Shown here: in pieces, positions 10,784 to 21,456 of the stretch | Position numbering within the stretch: position 1 is the stretch's first letter | How the letters are laid out: every line of letters begins with the position of its first letter | Origin: Mastigamoeba balamuthi | Lineage: Eukaryota > Evosea > Mastigamoebida > Mastigamoebidae | Direction: 5' to 3' | Assembly (NCBI GenBank): GCA_902651635.1 | Contig: CACRSC010000084.1 | Location: forward strand, 334,154-398,153 | Length of the DNA: 64,000 bases | Notes under the pieces: generated by a model | The model's input: the letters and a program-made list of their open reading frames with translations, nothing else | Databases searched by the model: none | What the model was told of the DNA's origin: nothing | Translations under genes and position numbers: made by a program

Positions 10784-13143
10784 CCGGCCGCCGCCGCTGC
10801 GCCCCCGCGGCCGGCGTTCTCAGTCCCGACGACGGCTCTCAGCGTGTCTCAGGCGACGCGCCGCATGCACATGAGCAACGAGCAGCTCTCGGAGATGTAC
10901 CGCCACACCATCGAGCTCTGCACCCAAAACGCACGCGGGAGAGCGAGAAGAACCGGTGACGTGGCGCTGACCCCTGTGCCGCGCCCCTCCCTCCGCAGAA
11001 AGTGACTCAGAAGAACGCGTGGTCGCTGAAGCTGATCGAGCACCTCGACGACGTCATCGACGCCCCCGAGGGCGCTGACGTGGCGTCGTCGCGCGCCGGC
11101 AGGCCGTCTGCTGCTGCTGCTGCTGCCGCCGCCGCGGCCGCTGCGACGGGCCCCGAGGGAGCCGCGCGGGCCTCGGCTGCGGCGTCGGCGTCGGCGGGGG
11201 CTGCGGAGGGCGGCGGGGGCGCGGGGGCGGCCAACTTCCAGGTGGCGAGCTGCACGCTCGACGCCAGCGCGCTGATCTACAGCGCGCGGGTGGACAGCGC
11301 GCACCACACGGCGTACCAGGTGCTGGGGGGCCTCTCGCACGCGCGGCCCGGGGAGGCGGCCGAGGAGGACGAGGGCGAGGGCGAGGAGGAGGCGGCCGGG
11401 GGCGAGGAGGACGCCGGGGGGACCGGGGCGGCGGGCGCGGGCGCCGGGGAGGCGGCGGGCGCGGGGCCGGGGGACGAGGGCCGCGCGGAGCAGCAGCGCA
11501 GGCGCAAGAGGAGCGTCGTGACGCTGGAGCAGCAGCCCGAGGCGCTGTGCACGCGCAGGATCGAGGCGGCGCGCGAGGTCGACCCGCTCTTCCGCAGGAC
11601 CTCGGCGGCGTTCAGCCTCGGCGGCGCCCGCGGGATGCTGCTCAACAACCTCTCGGCGGGGGCCGCGTGCTGCGAGCTCGCGCTCGACTCGCTCGACGCG
11701 GCGCTGCCGGCCAGCAGGCCCCCCGACGCGGGCGAGCGCGACGCGGAGGTCGACTGCAGCGAGCTCGCGGCCCTGATCGGCGGCAGGCAGCTCGACGACG
11801 TGGCCATCAGCCCCTTGACGAGCGGGTACTCGCTCGCGGACGATGCCCCGCGCGCGCACGGAGAGGCCGCCGACGCGGCGGTCGACGCCGAGCCCGAGAT
11901 CAGCGTCGGCGAGGTCGACCAGCCCCCGAGCCCCGTCGCCCCCATCGACGACGCCGACGACGTCAAGCAGGAGGACTTGGGCGTCGCCGCAGCCGTCGCC
12001 GCCCCCGTCTCGTTCGACGACGACGCGTTGCCCGCAGCGCTGGACGCCGTCGAGCCGATGGGCGCTGGGCAGGACAACGACGACGACGACGACGACGACG
12101 CCAGCAGGCAGGACACGGCGGCAGCGCTAGGCACTGCGTGCGAGTACACGTACTTCGACCCGATGGCGCTCAAGAACTGGGCGGGGCCCACGCACTGGAA
12201 GTTCCCCGCGAACCAGCGGCAGCGGCGGCCGCAGAAGCAGCCCAAGGGCAAGCCCGAGGACGGCAGCGCCGGCGACAGCGACGCCAGCGACGCCCCCAGG
12301 AAGAAGAAGGCGCGCAAGGGCCGCGCGGCGATGATCGACTTCACGGCGCAGGTCGACACGAAGCTGTTCGAGCAGCCGGCCAAGGGCGCCTCGACGACGC
12401 TCTCGGAGCGCGTGCTGCACAAGCGGACCGCGGCGTCGACCCTGCTGCCGCCGGACATGCACTACGACGTGTCGTCGCTGTCGCACCTGTTCCTGAACCC
12501 CGCGCGCAGGTTCACCGAGATCATGCACAACAAGCGCTCGCACGCGGCCGCCTTCGACGACGCGCCGGCGTCGTCGCAGGCCGCGGCGGGCGCGTCGCAG
12601 GAGTGGTACGAGTACAACAACCCCGCGGCGGACGACCCGGGCGACAGCGAGGAGGAGCCGCTGCTCTCGCTCCCTGTCGGCGACGACGACGCGCCCGCGG
12701 CCTCGGACGTGGGCGCCGCGCTCGCGGATGGCCCCGCCGCCGAGGCGCCCGACGCGCAGCAGCAGCAGCCCCAGGCGCCTGTGCTCGACAAGCTGGTCCC
12801 GATGCCCAGCAAGCTCGGCGCCGTCACGGGCCTGGGGGAGCGTGTGGTGACCACGAGGGACGCGCTGGCCACCAAGAAGGCCGTGTGGCAGGTCCTGCGG
12901 AAGAAGCTGCCGCCCGTCACCGAGGACGGCGCGGAGAAGGCGAAGGAGGGCGCGGAGCAGTCCAAGGGGGCGAGCTTCGAGGACGTGCTCGCGGGGCTCA
13001 GGGAGGCGATGCCCAAGGGGCAGCACAGCGTGTCGTTCTCGTTTGTGTGCCTGCTGCACCTGTGCAACGAGAAGCACCTCGTGGCCCGCACAGACCCCGA
13101 CACCGGCAGGCTGTTCGTCTCCACAAACACCAAGGCCTCCTAG
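10661..13143 (+). CDS. NCAPH: Condensin complex subunit 2 (kleisin, CAP-H/Barren)
   Basis: Exon 1 (10661-10930) encodes an Ala-rich N-terminus and the start of the conserved kleisin N-domain (RRMHMSNEQLSEMYRHTIEL). Exon 2 (10999-13143) continues KVTQKNAWSLKLIEHLDDVI, then NFQVASCTLDASALIYSARV, and TAYQVLGGL, all hallmarks of the Cnd2/Brn1/CAP-H family that binds the SMC2 head. Acidic and low-complexity tracts fill the middle, with a conserved YFDPMALKNWAGPTHWKF block around 12150. The C-terminus (SFSFVCLLHLCNEKHLVART) matches the winged-helix region that contacts the SMC4 head. At about 800 residues the length is typical. The intron is best read as 10931-10998 with a GC donor (AAC|GCACGC); an in-frame GT donor 30 nt downstream would add ten residues. 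The protein acts in mitotic chromosome compaction. Confidence 0.93.
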
Positions 13144-13258
13144 ACTGCCGGCAGCTGCGTGTGTGTGTGCGTCCCCCCGTCGTGATCGAGAATATAACTC
13201 CCTTGCAAAGTCGTATTCCCACGTGTGTGGTCCACACCCCCGGCGTCGTCCGACGTCA

Positions 13259-14924
13259 TCACGGCGCGGCGCTCTCAACAGCCCACAAGGGCACGGCTGT
13301 CTCGTAGCACCACCCGGGCCCCGAGTAGCGCAGCGCGTGGAGCCACATGACAAGGTCGCTCTCCTGCGGGTCGCGCCACCCGCGCTGGCACTCGACGCAG
13401 CTCTCCTCGAACCACGGTGGCCTCTCGGAGCCGGAGCCCTCTTGCGCGGCCGCTGCCTGCGGTGGCACGTCGTCGCCTGCAGCTTCCGGCACGTAGTTGT
13501 CCTCGGGGTCGCCGTCCTCGCACGCAGCCGCGGGACCCAGCCACGACTTGCGCTTCTCGAACAGCTCCGGGTTGTAGATAGGGTCGTTGACGATGGGATG
13601 GCCTGCCGCTGGGTTAGAGCAAACCGAGCGACTGGGCATGCAGGCCTACCCATCCACTGGAGATGAATTCGGATTTGGTGCGTCCTGCCCGTCAGGGGCT
13701 GGCCTGCGGGAGTGTAAGGCATAGTGGCAGGTCGGAGGAGCTCGGTACACTTGACGACTGAGTTGTCCGTCGCGGCGTCGTAGAACAGGCGGTTGAACAG
13801 CGTCTTGGACTCCTTGCCCTGGGGGCTGACGCTGTTCAGCCCCAGCTTGAAGTGCTGCAGCAGGATGGGCTGGTCCACGAGCGTCTCACCCCTGTCAGGA
13901 GCGGCCCCTGTGAGGCCGCGGAGGCAGCGCAGGCAGGGGCGCACTCTGGGAAGCAGCCCTTGACTCGGGCGAGGTACTCCTTCCTGGTCAGCCCGTCCTT
14001 GATCTGCTTCATGTACTTGGTGGCGGCCTGGGGAGACTTGGCCATGAGCATGATGCCACTCGTCAGCCTGTCCAGCCTGTGCACCGCTGTGCTCGTCCGC
14101 AGGTGAGAGCGATGGCGAAGCGATGGAGAGGAACTGGAGGCTCACAGTGGAGGCTCTGCAGGCCGTGCTGGCTGGCGAGCACGAACATGAGCGTGTTGTG
14201 CCTGTACCTGCCGCACGGGTGCACGGGCAGCGACGCGGGCTTGTCGACCGCGACGAGGTCCTCTGTGTCGGCCACCACGACCACGTCCTTGGCCGACACC
14301 GGGGGCTCGTGCCTGTGCACCGTGTGCTCGATCGAGTCGCCCAGCGCGATCGCGTCGTCTGGCTTGGGCTGGACACCGTTCACCTTGATCCTCCCTGCTT
14401 GCAGTTCCTTCTCCTGTTCGCACAGCAAAGCGCTTCAGTAAGTAATGCAAGTGTGCCTCGTACGCGACGTGACGTGTTTGTCGCGTAGTAACCGCGAAAA
14501 TCGTGCATAGGTTCTGAAAACGGAAATGAAACGGTGACGCGGCGCAAAAAAAAGCAACTGCTGGGGAGCGTACGAAGAACGTCGGCTCCAGCGAGACGAA
14601 CTCGCCGCTGAACACGTCGAGAACCGTGCGCCCGACCCAGCGCTCCTTCGCGTTGACGACGAACGTGTACCAGTACGGCTCCACGCAGCGCAGCCCGCCC
14701 CGGAACACGTACCGCGCCTCGGCGAGGTCCGCTGACGTCACGAGGCCGTCGCTGGCGACGGCGGTCGCGCGGGCCGCGCGCTTGCGCTGGCGCCTCTCCT
14801 TGCGGCGCTCGCGGCGGTCGTAGCGCGGGTGCTCCGCGGCCTCCGTGCGCTGCCGCTTGTGCTCCGGGGACCCCGGCGCCTCTGCTGCTGCTGCTGCGGC
14901 GGCTGCGGCGTCGTCTTCGCTCAT
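13259..14924 (-). CDS. RluA-family RNA pseudouridine synthase (RPUSD2/Pus8-Pus9-like)
   Basis: The start at 14924 gives an Ala- and Arg-rich N-terminus. An S4-like segment follows (YRVHRHEPPVSA-type region; ELQAGRIKVNGVQ in exon 2). The catalytic motif HRLDRLTSGIML (about 14080-14045) carries the essential Asp, followed by KEYLARVKGCFPE and TGRTHQIRIHLQWMG. The tail CVECQRGWRDPQESDLVMWL then LHALRYSGPGW is typical of eukaryotic RPUSD2/Pus9 proteins. The gene has at least five exons. It isomerises uridine to pseudouridine in RNA; the substrate (tRNA position 32 in yeast Pus8/9) is inferred only from the family. It is divergent to the kinase gene across about 200 bp. Confidence 0.88.
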
Positions 14925-15131
14925 CAGAGAGGGGGCGAGATACGTCTGAGAGGGGGATATTTCCCTGGCAGATCTTTTCGTCAGCGCTGAAGAATCTCGC
15001 CCGGGTCAGGGGAAATCTGACGGTTTTCAGATGCAGTTTGCCCATTTTTGAACCAGTCCAACCGCCACCGGCAGTGTGCAACTTTGCCTGAGGGCTTACC
15101 ATCAGCGCACGTTTGCTTCCGCGTTTTTCCC
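14925..15131. promoter_or_regulatory. Shared divergent promoter region (pseudouridine synthase / kinase)
   Basis: These 207 bp separate divergent start codons. It contains GGGATATTTCCC at about 14955-14965, an AT-rich palindrome of a type also seen upstream of other genes here, plus GAATCTCGCC. The promoter role is inferred from position only. Confidence 0.35.
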
Positions 15132-17011
15132 ATGGGGGACGAGCTCAAGTCGCACAAGGGGGCCAAGCGGGCCCCGGAGCCCACACGGGCCCTCCCCGAG
15201 GAGCCCAAGCCCAAGCGCCTCCGCGGCCCGCCAGCAGCAGCCCCGGCCCCAGCCGCAGCACCCGCACAGCACGCACAAGCACACGCCCCTGCACCGCGCC
15301 GTGCACCCGCAGCAGCAGCAGCAGCAGCAGCAGCACCGGCACAGCCGCTGATCTCGATACCCGTCGTGGAGCCGCCGACCAAGGCGCAGATACGCGCGTG
15401 GGAGAGGCTGCAGCGCCCCGCGTGGGCCACCGGCGAGCCGCTCGCCAAGGCGCTGAGCAGCCAGACGTACGAGGCCATGGACAAGGTCTTCGCCCCCTGC
15501 CAGGACCTCAAGGAGGTCACCGGTGCGCGCATGCCCAGCCCTGCGGACGGCCACTCCCCACACGAACTGGACTTCGGGGTTGACTCGACTCCCGCCCCTC
15601 TGTGCCTCCCCTGTGTTCTCTGCGATCGCCCGCTGCTGCTTACTTGGTGTTCTCTGTGCTCTGCGCTGCCAGCTCGCCTGTTCGAGAAGGGCAGGTCGAC
15701 TGCCAGCGGCCGCTCGCTCAACGACTTCGACATCGGGGGCTATCTGGGCTCCGGGGGCTTCGCCAGCACGTTCCTCGCACGCGACAAGAAGAGGTCCGCG
15801 ACCACCGCGCCCCGCCTCATCTTCCCCGAGGTTCTGACGGATGCGATTCATGGGGGGCCGTGCGCACGCAGCGGGGCTTTCGTGTGCCTCAAGGTGCTGT
15901 ACAAGGAGGACATCAGGAGCTGCGGCGAGGTGGAGCACTCGGAGAACGAGATCCACTTCATGATGGCGATGAAGCACCCCAACATCATCCGGGTGCGTGC
16001 CCCCCCCCCCCTCCCCCGCAGTGGTGGCCTGGGCACACGAGCCCTCTGACGCCTCCGCGTGCGTGCGTGTGGGTGCACAGATGTTCGGGTTCTTCGACGA
16101 CGACACGAGGGTCTTCATGATAATCGAGTTCTGCAGCGGCAAGACGGTCTTCGACCACCTCACCGGCCGCCCGATGCCCGAGAAGGATGCCTCTGGGGTG
16201 AGTCGCCACAGAATTCAACTTTACCCACGCCACACCTCCCCGCTGCAGTACGTCCGCCAGCTGGCCGCTGCCATCCAGTACATCCACCAGAATGGAGCAT
16301 TGCACCGTGACGTCAAAGTGCGAAAGGCTCAGCCTCGCCGTCCTCCTTTCTCACTGGTTTTCCACCCCGTTCTTCCGCTTCTCGCATTCCTCCAGCCCGA
16401 GAACACGCTGCTGGACCACACGGGCACGCTCAAGCTGGGCGACTTCGGCCTCTCGGCGGTCAAGAGGGTCCGCATGACCGTCTGCGGCACCGACCACGCC
16501 ATGGCCCCCGAGATCCACAACGTACGCAGCCTCGCCGTTCGCGGCCACCGCAACAACCCTGCAAAACCCGGCCGGCGTCTTCGCCTCGGCCTTTGCCGAA
16601 AATTGACAAGCCGACGTGTTGTTTCAGAAAAAGCCATACGGCTCTGCCGTCGACACGTGGGCCATTGGGATCTTCGCGTACTACCTGCTCGTGGGACGGC
16701 CGCCCTTCGAGGCCGCCGACGACAACAAGCCCGACGAGATGATCGAGAACATCAAGAAGTGCAGCTACGTCCTGCCGGACTTCCTGAGCGAGGACGCCAA
16801 GGACTTCATCAGAAAGGTGAGAAGCGCTCGCAGTAAATTCGCCTGCAATTCGAAAGTCTGACTTTTGCACGCACAAACCCTCTCCAAGATCCTCAAGCTG
16901 AACCCGAGAAAGAGGATGCCCGTCCAGTTGCTGCTGGAGCACCCGTGGATCACCAAGAACGACCCCAAGAACGCCGAACTCAAGACAGAGCCGGAGCCCA
17001 AACTCGATTGA
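15132..17011 (+). CDS. Aurora-like Ser/Thr protein kinase
   Basis: The start is ATG at 15132. Residues 1-75 are Pro/Ala-rich. Kinase subdomains read in order: GSGGFASTFLARDKK (glycine loop), VCLKVLYKEDI (ATP Lys), HSENEIHFMMAMKHPNIIR (helix C Glu), MFGFFDDDTRVFMIIEF, LHRDVK|PENTLL (catalytic loop), LGDFGLSAV (DFG), TVCGTDHAMAPEI (activation segment, APE), DTWAIGIFAYYLLVGRPPFE and RKRMPVQLLLEHPWI. The GFFDDDTRVF and LVGRPPFEA signatures and the short C-tail fit Aurora kinases best. Within the activation segment TDHAMAPE replaces the usual TLDYLPPE. Seven exons join with matching phases; donors include GTGCGC, GTGCGT, GTGCGA and GTACGC. It probably acts in mitosis. PLK or other AGC/CaMK relatives are less likely. 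Confidence 0.85.
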
Positions 17012-18242
17012 GTGCGGGCCGGCCCGCAGTGCCGCCTCCCCCCCGCTTCCCCCTTGCAAAGGGGAAATTGTTGAAACGTGACTCAAAAACCGTCTATGCA
17101 AACACATAAATCCGAGTTTGATAAGGTATTTCGGTCTGCTTTACTGTCGTGTTTGTGGTTGGCGACTTGGAATTTGAGTAGCATTGGCTTGTGGTATATG
17201 CCACAGAATTGAAGCCTGTACTTTTGTACCGCTATCACAGCCAGATTACAAATAGAATCACGCGTGGTGCTGTAAGGTGCATGCTGGGTGTTGGAGAAGA
17301 GGTGCGTGCACGGTGGCCAGCCCTCCCAAGGGACAGCTTGATCCTCCTGCATCAGTATCCTCGCGCAGTGTGGTTCAGTGGCAGGGCGATGCCCTGTCCC
17401 TGGAAAAGAAATGGCGGAGGTGAATGCGGCATAAGCGTATCGGCGCAGACCCCTTTTTGGGTGGAAATACAGTGCTTCCTTCCTTCGATTGAACAGGTCG
17501 ATGCTGCGTCGAAGTGGTACCTGCTCAGGTGCCCGAACTGTACGTTTGGCTGGTGGTTTCTTGGTTTCTGAGTACTCGCGATACCCTCGGGCTCGAAGAC
17601 GGGAATTTATCGTGGCCAGAGGGCGAAGCAGGCCGCCAAGTACTCACTCGTTCCATCGCCTCAAAATCCCGTTAGCAAAGTGGGCACTGAATGAGGTATT
17701 TGATTCCTGATGTAACACACGCCTGTTTGGGGACGACAGCTTTTACAACACAGCGAAGGCAAAGCTGGTTCATTAATGTGTGACACGATCCCCGAACAAG
17801 GGGAATGTCCATTCCATTGAGGCTTTGCTCAAGGGTTCAGAGGAGAAAGAAGGGAGGGTTTGGCGTGCGTGTGAAGGGTGTGTGTCTGTACCAAAAAGTT
17901 AATACCGGCCGGCTTTCCAGTTTGTTTTTGTTTGCTCTTGCCGATGGGCGCGAGCGTGTGGCGCCCGCGCACGGGAGGCGGTCGAGAGGCAGAAGGGGCC
18001 GTCGGGACGCGCCCCTCCCGTGCTGCCGATGAATCCCGGGAAGAGGGCCACGCGCTCGCGTCCGTGAGGGTTCTTGTTTGCTTGTTGTGTTGCCGCCCGT
18101 TGGTGCTGAGGCGAATGAAACAGTATAAATTACACCTGGCTGCTCCGCCTCCTGGGCCGCACCCGGGACCCCGCTCCTCCCCCAGTAGTACACCGCTCCT
18201 GTACGACGCATATAGCAGCACGTCGTCGTCGTCGTCGTCGCT
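17012..18242. other. Intergenic between convergent genes, no gene recognised
   Basis: It lies between the 3' ends of the kinase (+) and the C2H2 gene (-). GC is moderate. ORFs of 60-130 codons on both strands lack domains. A (GTC/GAC)n run at 18223-18240 marks the C2H2 gene's 3' flank. Confidence 0.4.
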
Positions 18243-20111
18243 TCAGAGCGGGGTGAGCACCGGGGGCAGCGGGATCCCGAGCGCGTGCTGCGGCATCACA
18301 GGCGGCTGCGGGGGCGCGAGGCTGAGGTGCGGCACAGACGAGATGGGGGGCTCGAGCTGCTGGTGCGGCGTCGAGCCGAGGCGCGCGGGGCTGCCGCTCC
18401 CGGGGTCGAGCATCTCGACGCGGTGCACGAGCTTCAGGTGGCGCCTGAGCTCGCCGTTGTCGACGCTGCTGAACGTGCACGAGCCGTACGTGCACTTGCA
18501 CGGCTTGTCGCCCGTGTGGTAGCGCAGGTGGCGGAACAGGCCCGAGTGGTTGCTGAACGGCTTTCCCGTGCGGCTGCAGCCCTCCCACATGCAGCGGTGC
18601 ACGCTCTGCGACATCGTGTGCGTCTGCAGGTGCGACGTCAGCTGCGACACGCGCTCGAACACCTTCCCGCAGCCCTTCCACCTGCACACCGGCGCCGTCG
18701 GCGTCTCGCTCCTCGTCCCCTGCATCTGCAGAGAGCTCCCGTCAGGCCCGGGGCAGACGCTGGCTCGGCGTACCGGGGTCTTGGAGCCCTGGGCCACGCG
18801 CTTCTTCCTGAGCGACCCGTTGGACATCCGGCGGCGCTTCGAGGGGCTGTCGGGCCCCGCGGGCGCGTAGTCGTCGCCGTCCTCGCTGCCGTCGTCGTCG
18901 TCGTCCTCGTCGTCGTCGCCCGACCCCGTGTAGTCGTCGGGCGAGCCGCCGCCGTCGTCGCTCGAGTACCGCGTTCTCCTCGGCATCCGCGGCGACACGG
19001 GCAGCGCGTGGCGGTGCGCCGCCGCCACGGCCGCCGCCGCCGCCTCGACGAACCCGCCGGCCGCCGAGATCGACGGCAGCAGCTTGTCCGACGACACGCC
19101 CAGCAGGCTCTCGGCCGCGTTCTCGTCGTCGTCGATCGACGGCGAGAACAGCGCGCGGTCCAGCAGCCGCGCGGCCTCCGCGAGCCTGTCGATCCCGTCG
19201 GGCTGCGCGCGGGGCCCCTGCTGCGGGGCGTCCAGCAGCATCTGCTGCGCCAGCGGGTGCTGCGGCTGCTGCGGCTGCTGCTGCTGGCCGGGCGCCGCGA
19301 AGGGCCCCTGCTGCGAGTGGCGCAGGAGCTGCGGCTGCTGCGGCGCGTAGCCGTGGGGCTGTATGGGCACGTGGTGCGTCAGCGGCTGCAGCGGCACCGG
19401 CATCGGCGGCAGCGCCATCGCCGGCAGCGGCGTCGGCATCACCACCGGCGACTGCTGGCACGCCACCAGCTGCTGCTGCTGCTGCTGCTGCCCCTGGAGC
19501 TGCATCTGCATCAGCTGCTGCTGCTGCTGCCCCACGGGCGTCGTCGACGTGGGCGATATGATGGGGCTCATGTCCGCCCGCTGCGGCGCCGGCGCGATGA
19601 TCTTCTGGAACGCCGTGCTCTGCCACGGCCCCGCCGGCGGCGACACGCACGCCGCCTGCTGCTGCTGCTGGAGCTGCTGCTGCTGCTGCGGGAGCTGCTC
19701 CGGGGGCGCGGGGGGCGCGGCGTGGCAGAGCTGCTGGCCCTCGATCCAGAACTCGCAGAGGCCGCTGTACCATCTGGTCCCCGTGGGCCCCGCCAGCTGC
19801 GCCTGCTGCTGGGGCGTCGCCATCGACGCCGGGGGCGCCAGCTGCCCCGGCCCCTGCGCCTGCCCCGCGCGCGGGGGCGTCCCGCCGACGGCCGCCGCGG
19901 GGTCCGACGCGCGGAGGAACTGCTGCAGGCGCGGGGGCGCGCGCAGGATGAAGAGGCGCTGGGGCCCGCGGGCGGCCAGCTCCGAGGCGGCGCTGAGGTC
20001 CGCGAACGGCGGGTCCGCGAAGGCCTCGGGCAGCGGCGTGTACTGGCCCTGCAGGTCCTCGCCGCCCGCCATCCTCTCAAACTCGAGCTCCCACGGCAGC
20101 GCGCACCACAT
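18243..20111 (-). CDS. Gln-rich C2H2 zinc-finger protein (three fingers, GLI/Zic-like spacing), probable transcription factor
   Basis: One ORF of 622 codons from ATG at 20111. The N-terminal 150 residues include a distinct conserved-looking block, TRWYSGLCEFWIEGQQLCH. Residues about 165-320 are dominated by Gln tracts, and an acidic stretch lies near residue 400 (GDDDEDDDDDGSEDGDD). Three fingers follow near 18690-18430. The first is C-x4-C-x12-H-x3-H (CRWKGCGKVFERVSQLTSHL). The second is CMWEGCSRTGKPFSNHSGLF with HLRYH, and the third is CTYGSCTFSSVDNGELRRHL with KLVH. The CxWxGC type with tandem fingers recalls GLI/Zic/NR-box fingers. A short intron near 18730-18770 cannot be excluded. Target genes are unknown. 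Confidence 0.8.
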   Translation of the reverse strand: MWCALPWELEFERMAGGEDLQGQYTPLPEAFADPPFADLSAASELAARGPQRLFILRAPPRLQQFLRASDPAAAVGGTPPRAGQAQGPGQLAPPASMATPQQQAQLAGPTGTRWYSGLCEFWIEGQQLCHAAPPAPPEQLPQQQQQLQQQQQAACVSPPAGPWQSTAFQKIIAPAPQRADMSPIISPTSTTPVGQQQQQLMQMQLQGQQQQQQQLVACQQSPVVMPTPLPAMALPPMPVPLQPLTHHVPIQPHGYAPQQPQLLRHSQQGPFAAPGQQQQPQQPQHPLAQQMLLDAPQQGPRAQPDGIDRLAEAARLLDRALFSPSIDDDENAAESLLGVSSDKLLPSISAAGGFVEAAAAAVAAAHRHALPVSPRMPRRTRYSSDDGGGSPDDYTGSGDDDEDDDDDGSEDGDDYAPAGPDSPSKRRRMSNGSLRKKRVAQGSKTPVRRASVCPGPDGSSLQMQGTRSETPTAPVCRWKGCGKVFERVSQLTSHLQTHTMSQSVHRCMWEGCSRTGKPFSNHSGLFRHLRYHTGDKPCKCTYGSCTFSSVDNGELRRHLKLVHRVEMLDPGSGSPARLGSTPHQQLEPPISSVPHLSLAPPQPPVMPQHALGIPLPPVLTPL

Positions 20112-20243
20112 GGCCCCTGCGTCACGTCACGTCGCGCGTCGTTGAGACGTGGCAGAGGCGGAGGCGGAGGCGGAGGCGGAGGCGGACGTGTTTCGCAAAA
20201 AGGGAAAAATGGTGCTTAAAATGGACGCATCGGTGCTGGCGGC

Positions 20244-21023
20244 CTATAAATGCTCCGTGGCAGCGGCGAGGGGCGGGTGTGGGGACGGCGCACCGGGGTT
20301 GTCGGGGAACTCGAAGACAAGCACGCCGACGGGGGCCGAGTACCACAGGACGTTGGGGAACGCGTGCGGGCCGATCACGACGGTGCAGCGCCCGAGCTCC
20401 TGCACCAGGTGGCGGGCCTGGGAAGGGAGCGCAACCCCAGCAACACAACAACGAAACCACGGAGCGAAGGGGGGGAGGAAAGCGAGGAAGGGCAGTAATG
20501 TGAGACAGGAAAACTTTAATAAAGACGAATTTACAAGGAGAAGGAAAAAGGGGTGAGGTTCAATTAGCAACAGTCCGCCGCCCGCGACTGCAGGTACGGG
20601 GGGAGCGCGGTCGCGGAGCGAATCCCCCCAGCGTGCGCCAAGAGCGAATACGAGCGAGCGGTGCCGGAGGAAAAGAAAACCCGGGGGCGCCCCCCTGAAG
20701 TAAAGTTGCACGCCAGCCGTGCGGAAAACTGAGTGCCACACACGAGATCGTCGGACAACGCGAGCGAGGAGTTGAAAAGAAAAAATAAATAAATAAATAC
20801 AGTTGCGGCGCAGGAACCCCCGCAGCTGGGAGCGGAGGGGCGGGGGGGAGCCTCGCACGTGCGCGGGGAACACGCGGAACGTGGACGTGAGCCAGCGGTG
20901 GCGATTGGGGGACGTTTCGGGATCAGCATACGCGCTGAGCCTTTTCTGGGCTGTTGCTGCTGCTGCAGCGGCCGCTGCTGTGAAGGCCGGCGAGGGCGGA
21001 GTGCCGTACGCCGCGACCTTCAT
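20244..21023 (-). CDS. Possible GT61-like glycosyltransferase fragment (uncertain gene)
   Basis: The only informative part is at 20430-20290: ARHLVQELGRCTVVIGPHAF then PNVLWYSAPVGVLVFEFPDN. It resembles the C-terminal nucleotide-sugar site of GT61/DUF563 glycosyltransferases (A..LVGPHGAGL.N.LF..PG..V.E.P). An acceptor (CTTCCCAG|GCCCGCC) precedes it at about 20425. The upstream part of the frame, from ATG at 21023, is Ala-rich and not recognisable, and the middle is probably an intron (GTATTTATTTATT donor near 20797). At about 130 spliced residues it is much shorter than a GT61 enzyme. It is therefore a truncated gene, a mis-read exon or a remnant. Its neighbour is a glycan-trimming enzyme. 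Confidence 0.3.
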   Translation of the reverse strand: MKVAAYGTPPSPAFTAAAAAAAATAQKRLSAYADPETSPNRHRWLTSTFRVFPAHVRGSPPPLRSQLRGFLRRNCIYLFIFSFQLLARVVRRSRVWHSVFRTAGVQLYFRGAPPGFLFLRHRSLVFALGARWGDSLRDRAPPVPAVAGGGLLLIEPHPFFLLLVNSSLLKFSCLTLLPFLAFLPPFAPWFRCCVAGVALPSQARHLVQELGRCTVVIGPHAFPNVLWYSAPVGVLVFEFPDNPGAPSPHPPLAAATEHL

Positions 21024-21456
21024 CTGCGATTCGCGACGCGGGTGCGTGGGCGGGGGGTCGCGCGCGGAGCGGGGGGGGGTTCTCCGGACAGGGGAGTGGG
21101 GGGAAGGGGGTTGCGGAGGGCGCAGCAGCGGGTCCAGGCGAGGCTGAGGTCCGAGTGGCCCGAAATAATTAATTTTCCTCCTGAATCAAAGGCAGGAGTG
21201 AGAAGCTCTGTGGAAAAACGGTCTTTCACGTCAGGGCACTATAACTCCGCACACGTCACGAGATACAGTGGGTCGCGTGTCGGGAGGCGTCGTAAAGTGG
21301 CCTGACGGCCCGCTGGAAAATCCCGGAGGGTCCCCGCACAGGCAGCCGCCGCGCGCAGGCGCAGGCACTGGCGGGGTTTCGACTGCTCTGAAAGGGAGCA
21401 CTTGAGTCGGTGCCCGGGCTTGTACCGTGGGGGCGAAGGGGGGCAAGGAATTTCTC
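21024..21456. other. Intergenic, no gene recognised
   Basis: A GC-rich stretch between two minus-strand genes. A G-run lies at 21050-21120 and a purine-poor segment at 21300-21420. No supported ORF. Confidence 0.35.

Noticed and set aside
12127-14376. 749-codon minus-strand open frame
   Set aside because: It runs antisense to the condensin gene and out of frame with the pseudouridine synthase. Its Arg-rich composition is a by-product of GC-rich coding on the other strand.
17083-17710. Short ORFs as a small gene between kinase and C2H2 genes
   Set aside because: No domain, codon bias unlike neighbours, and no splice signals linking them.
18285-20219. 644-codon plus-strand open frame
   Set aside because: Antisense to the C2H2 gene whose zinc fingers are unmistakable; composition is Arg/Leu/Val low-complexity.
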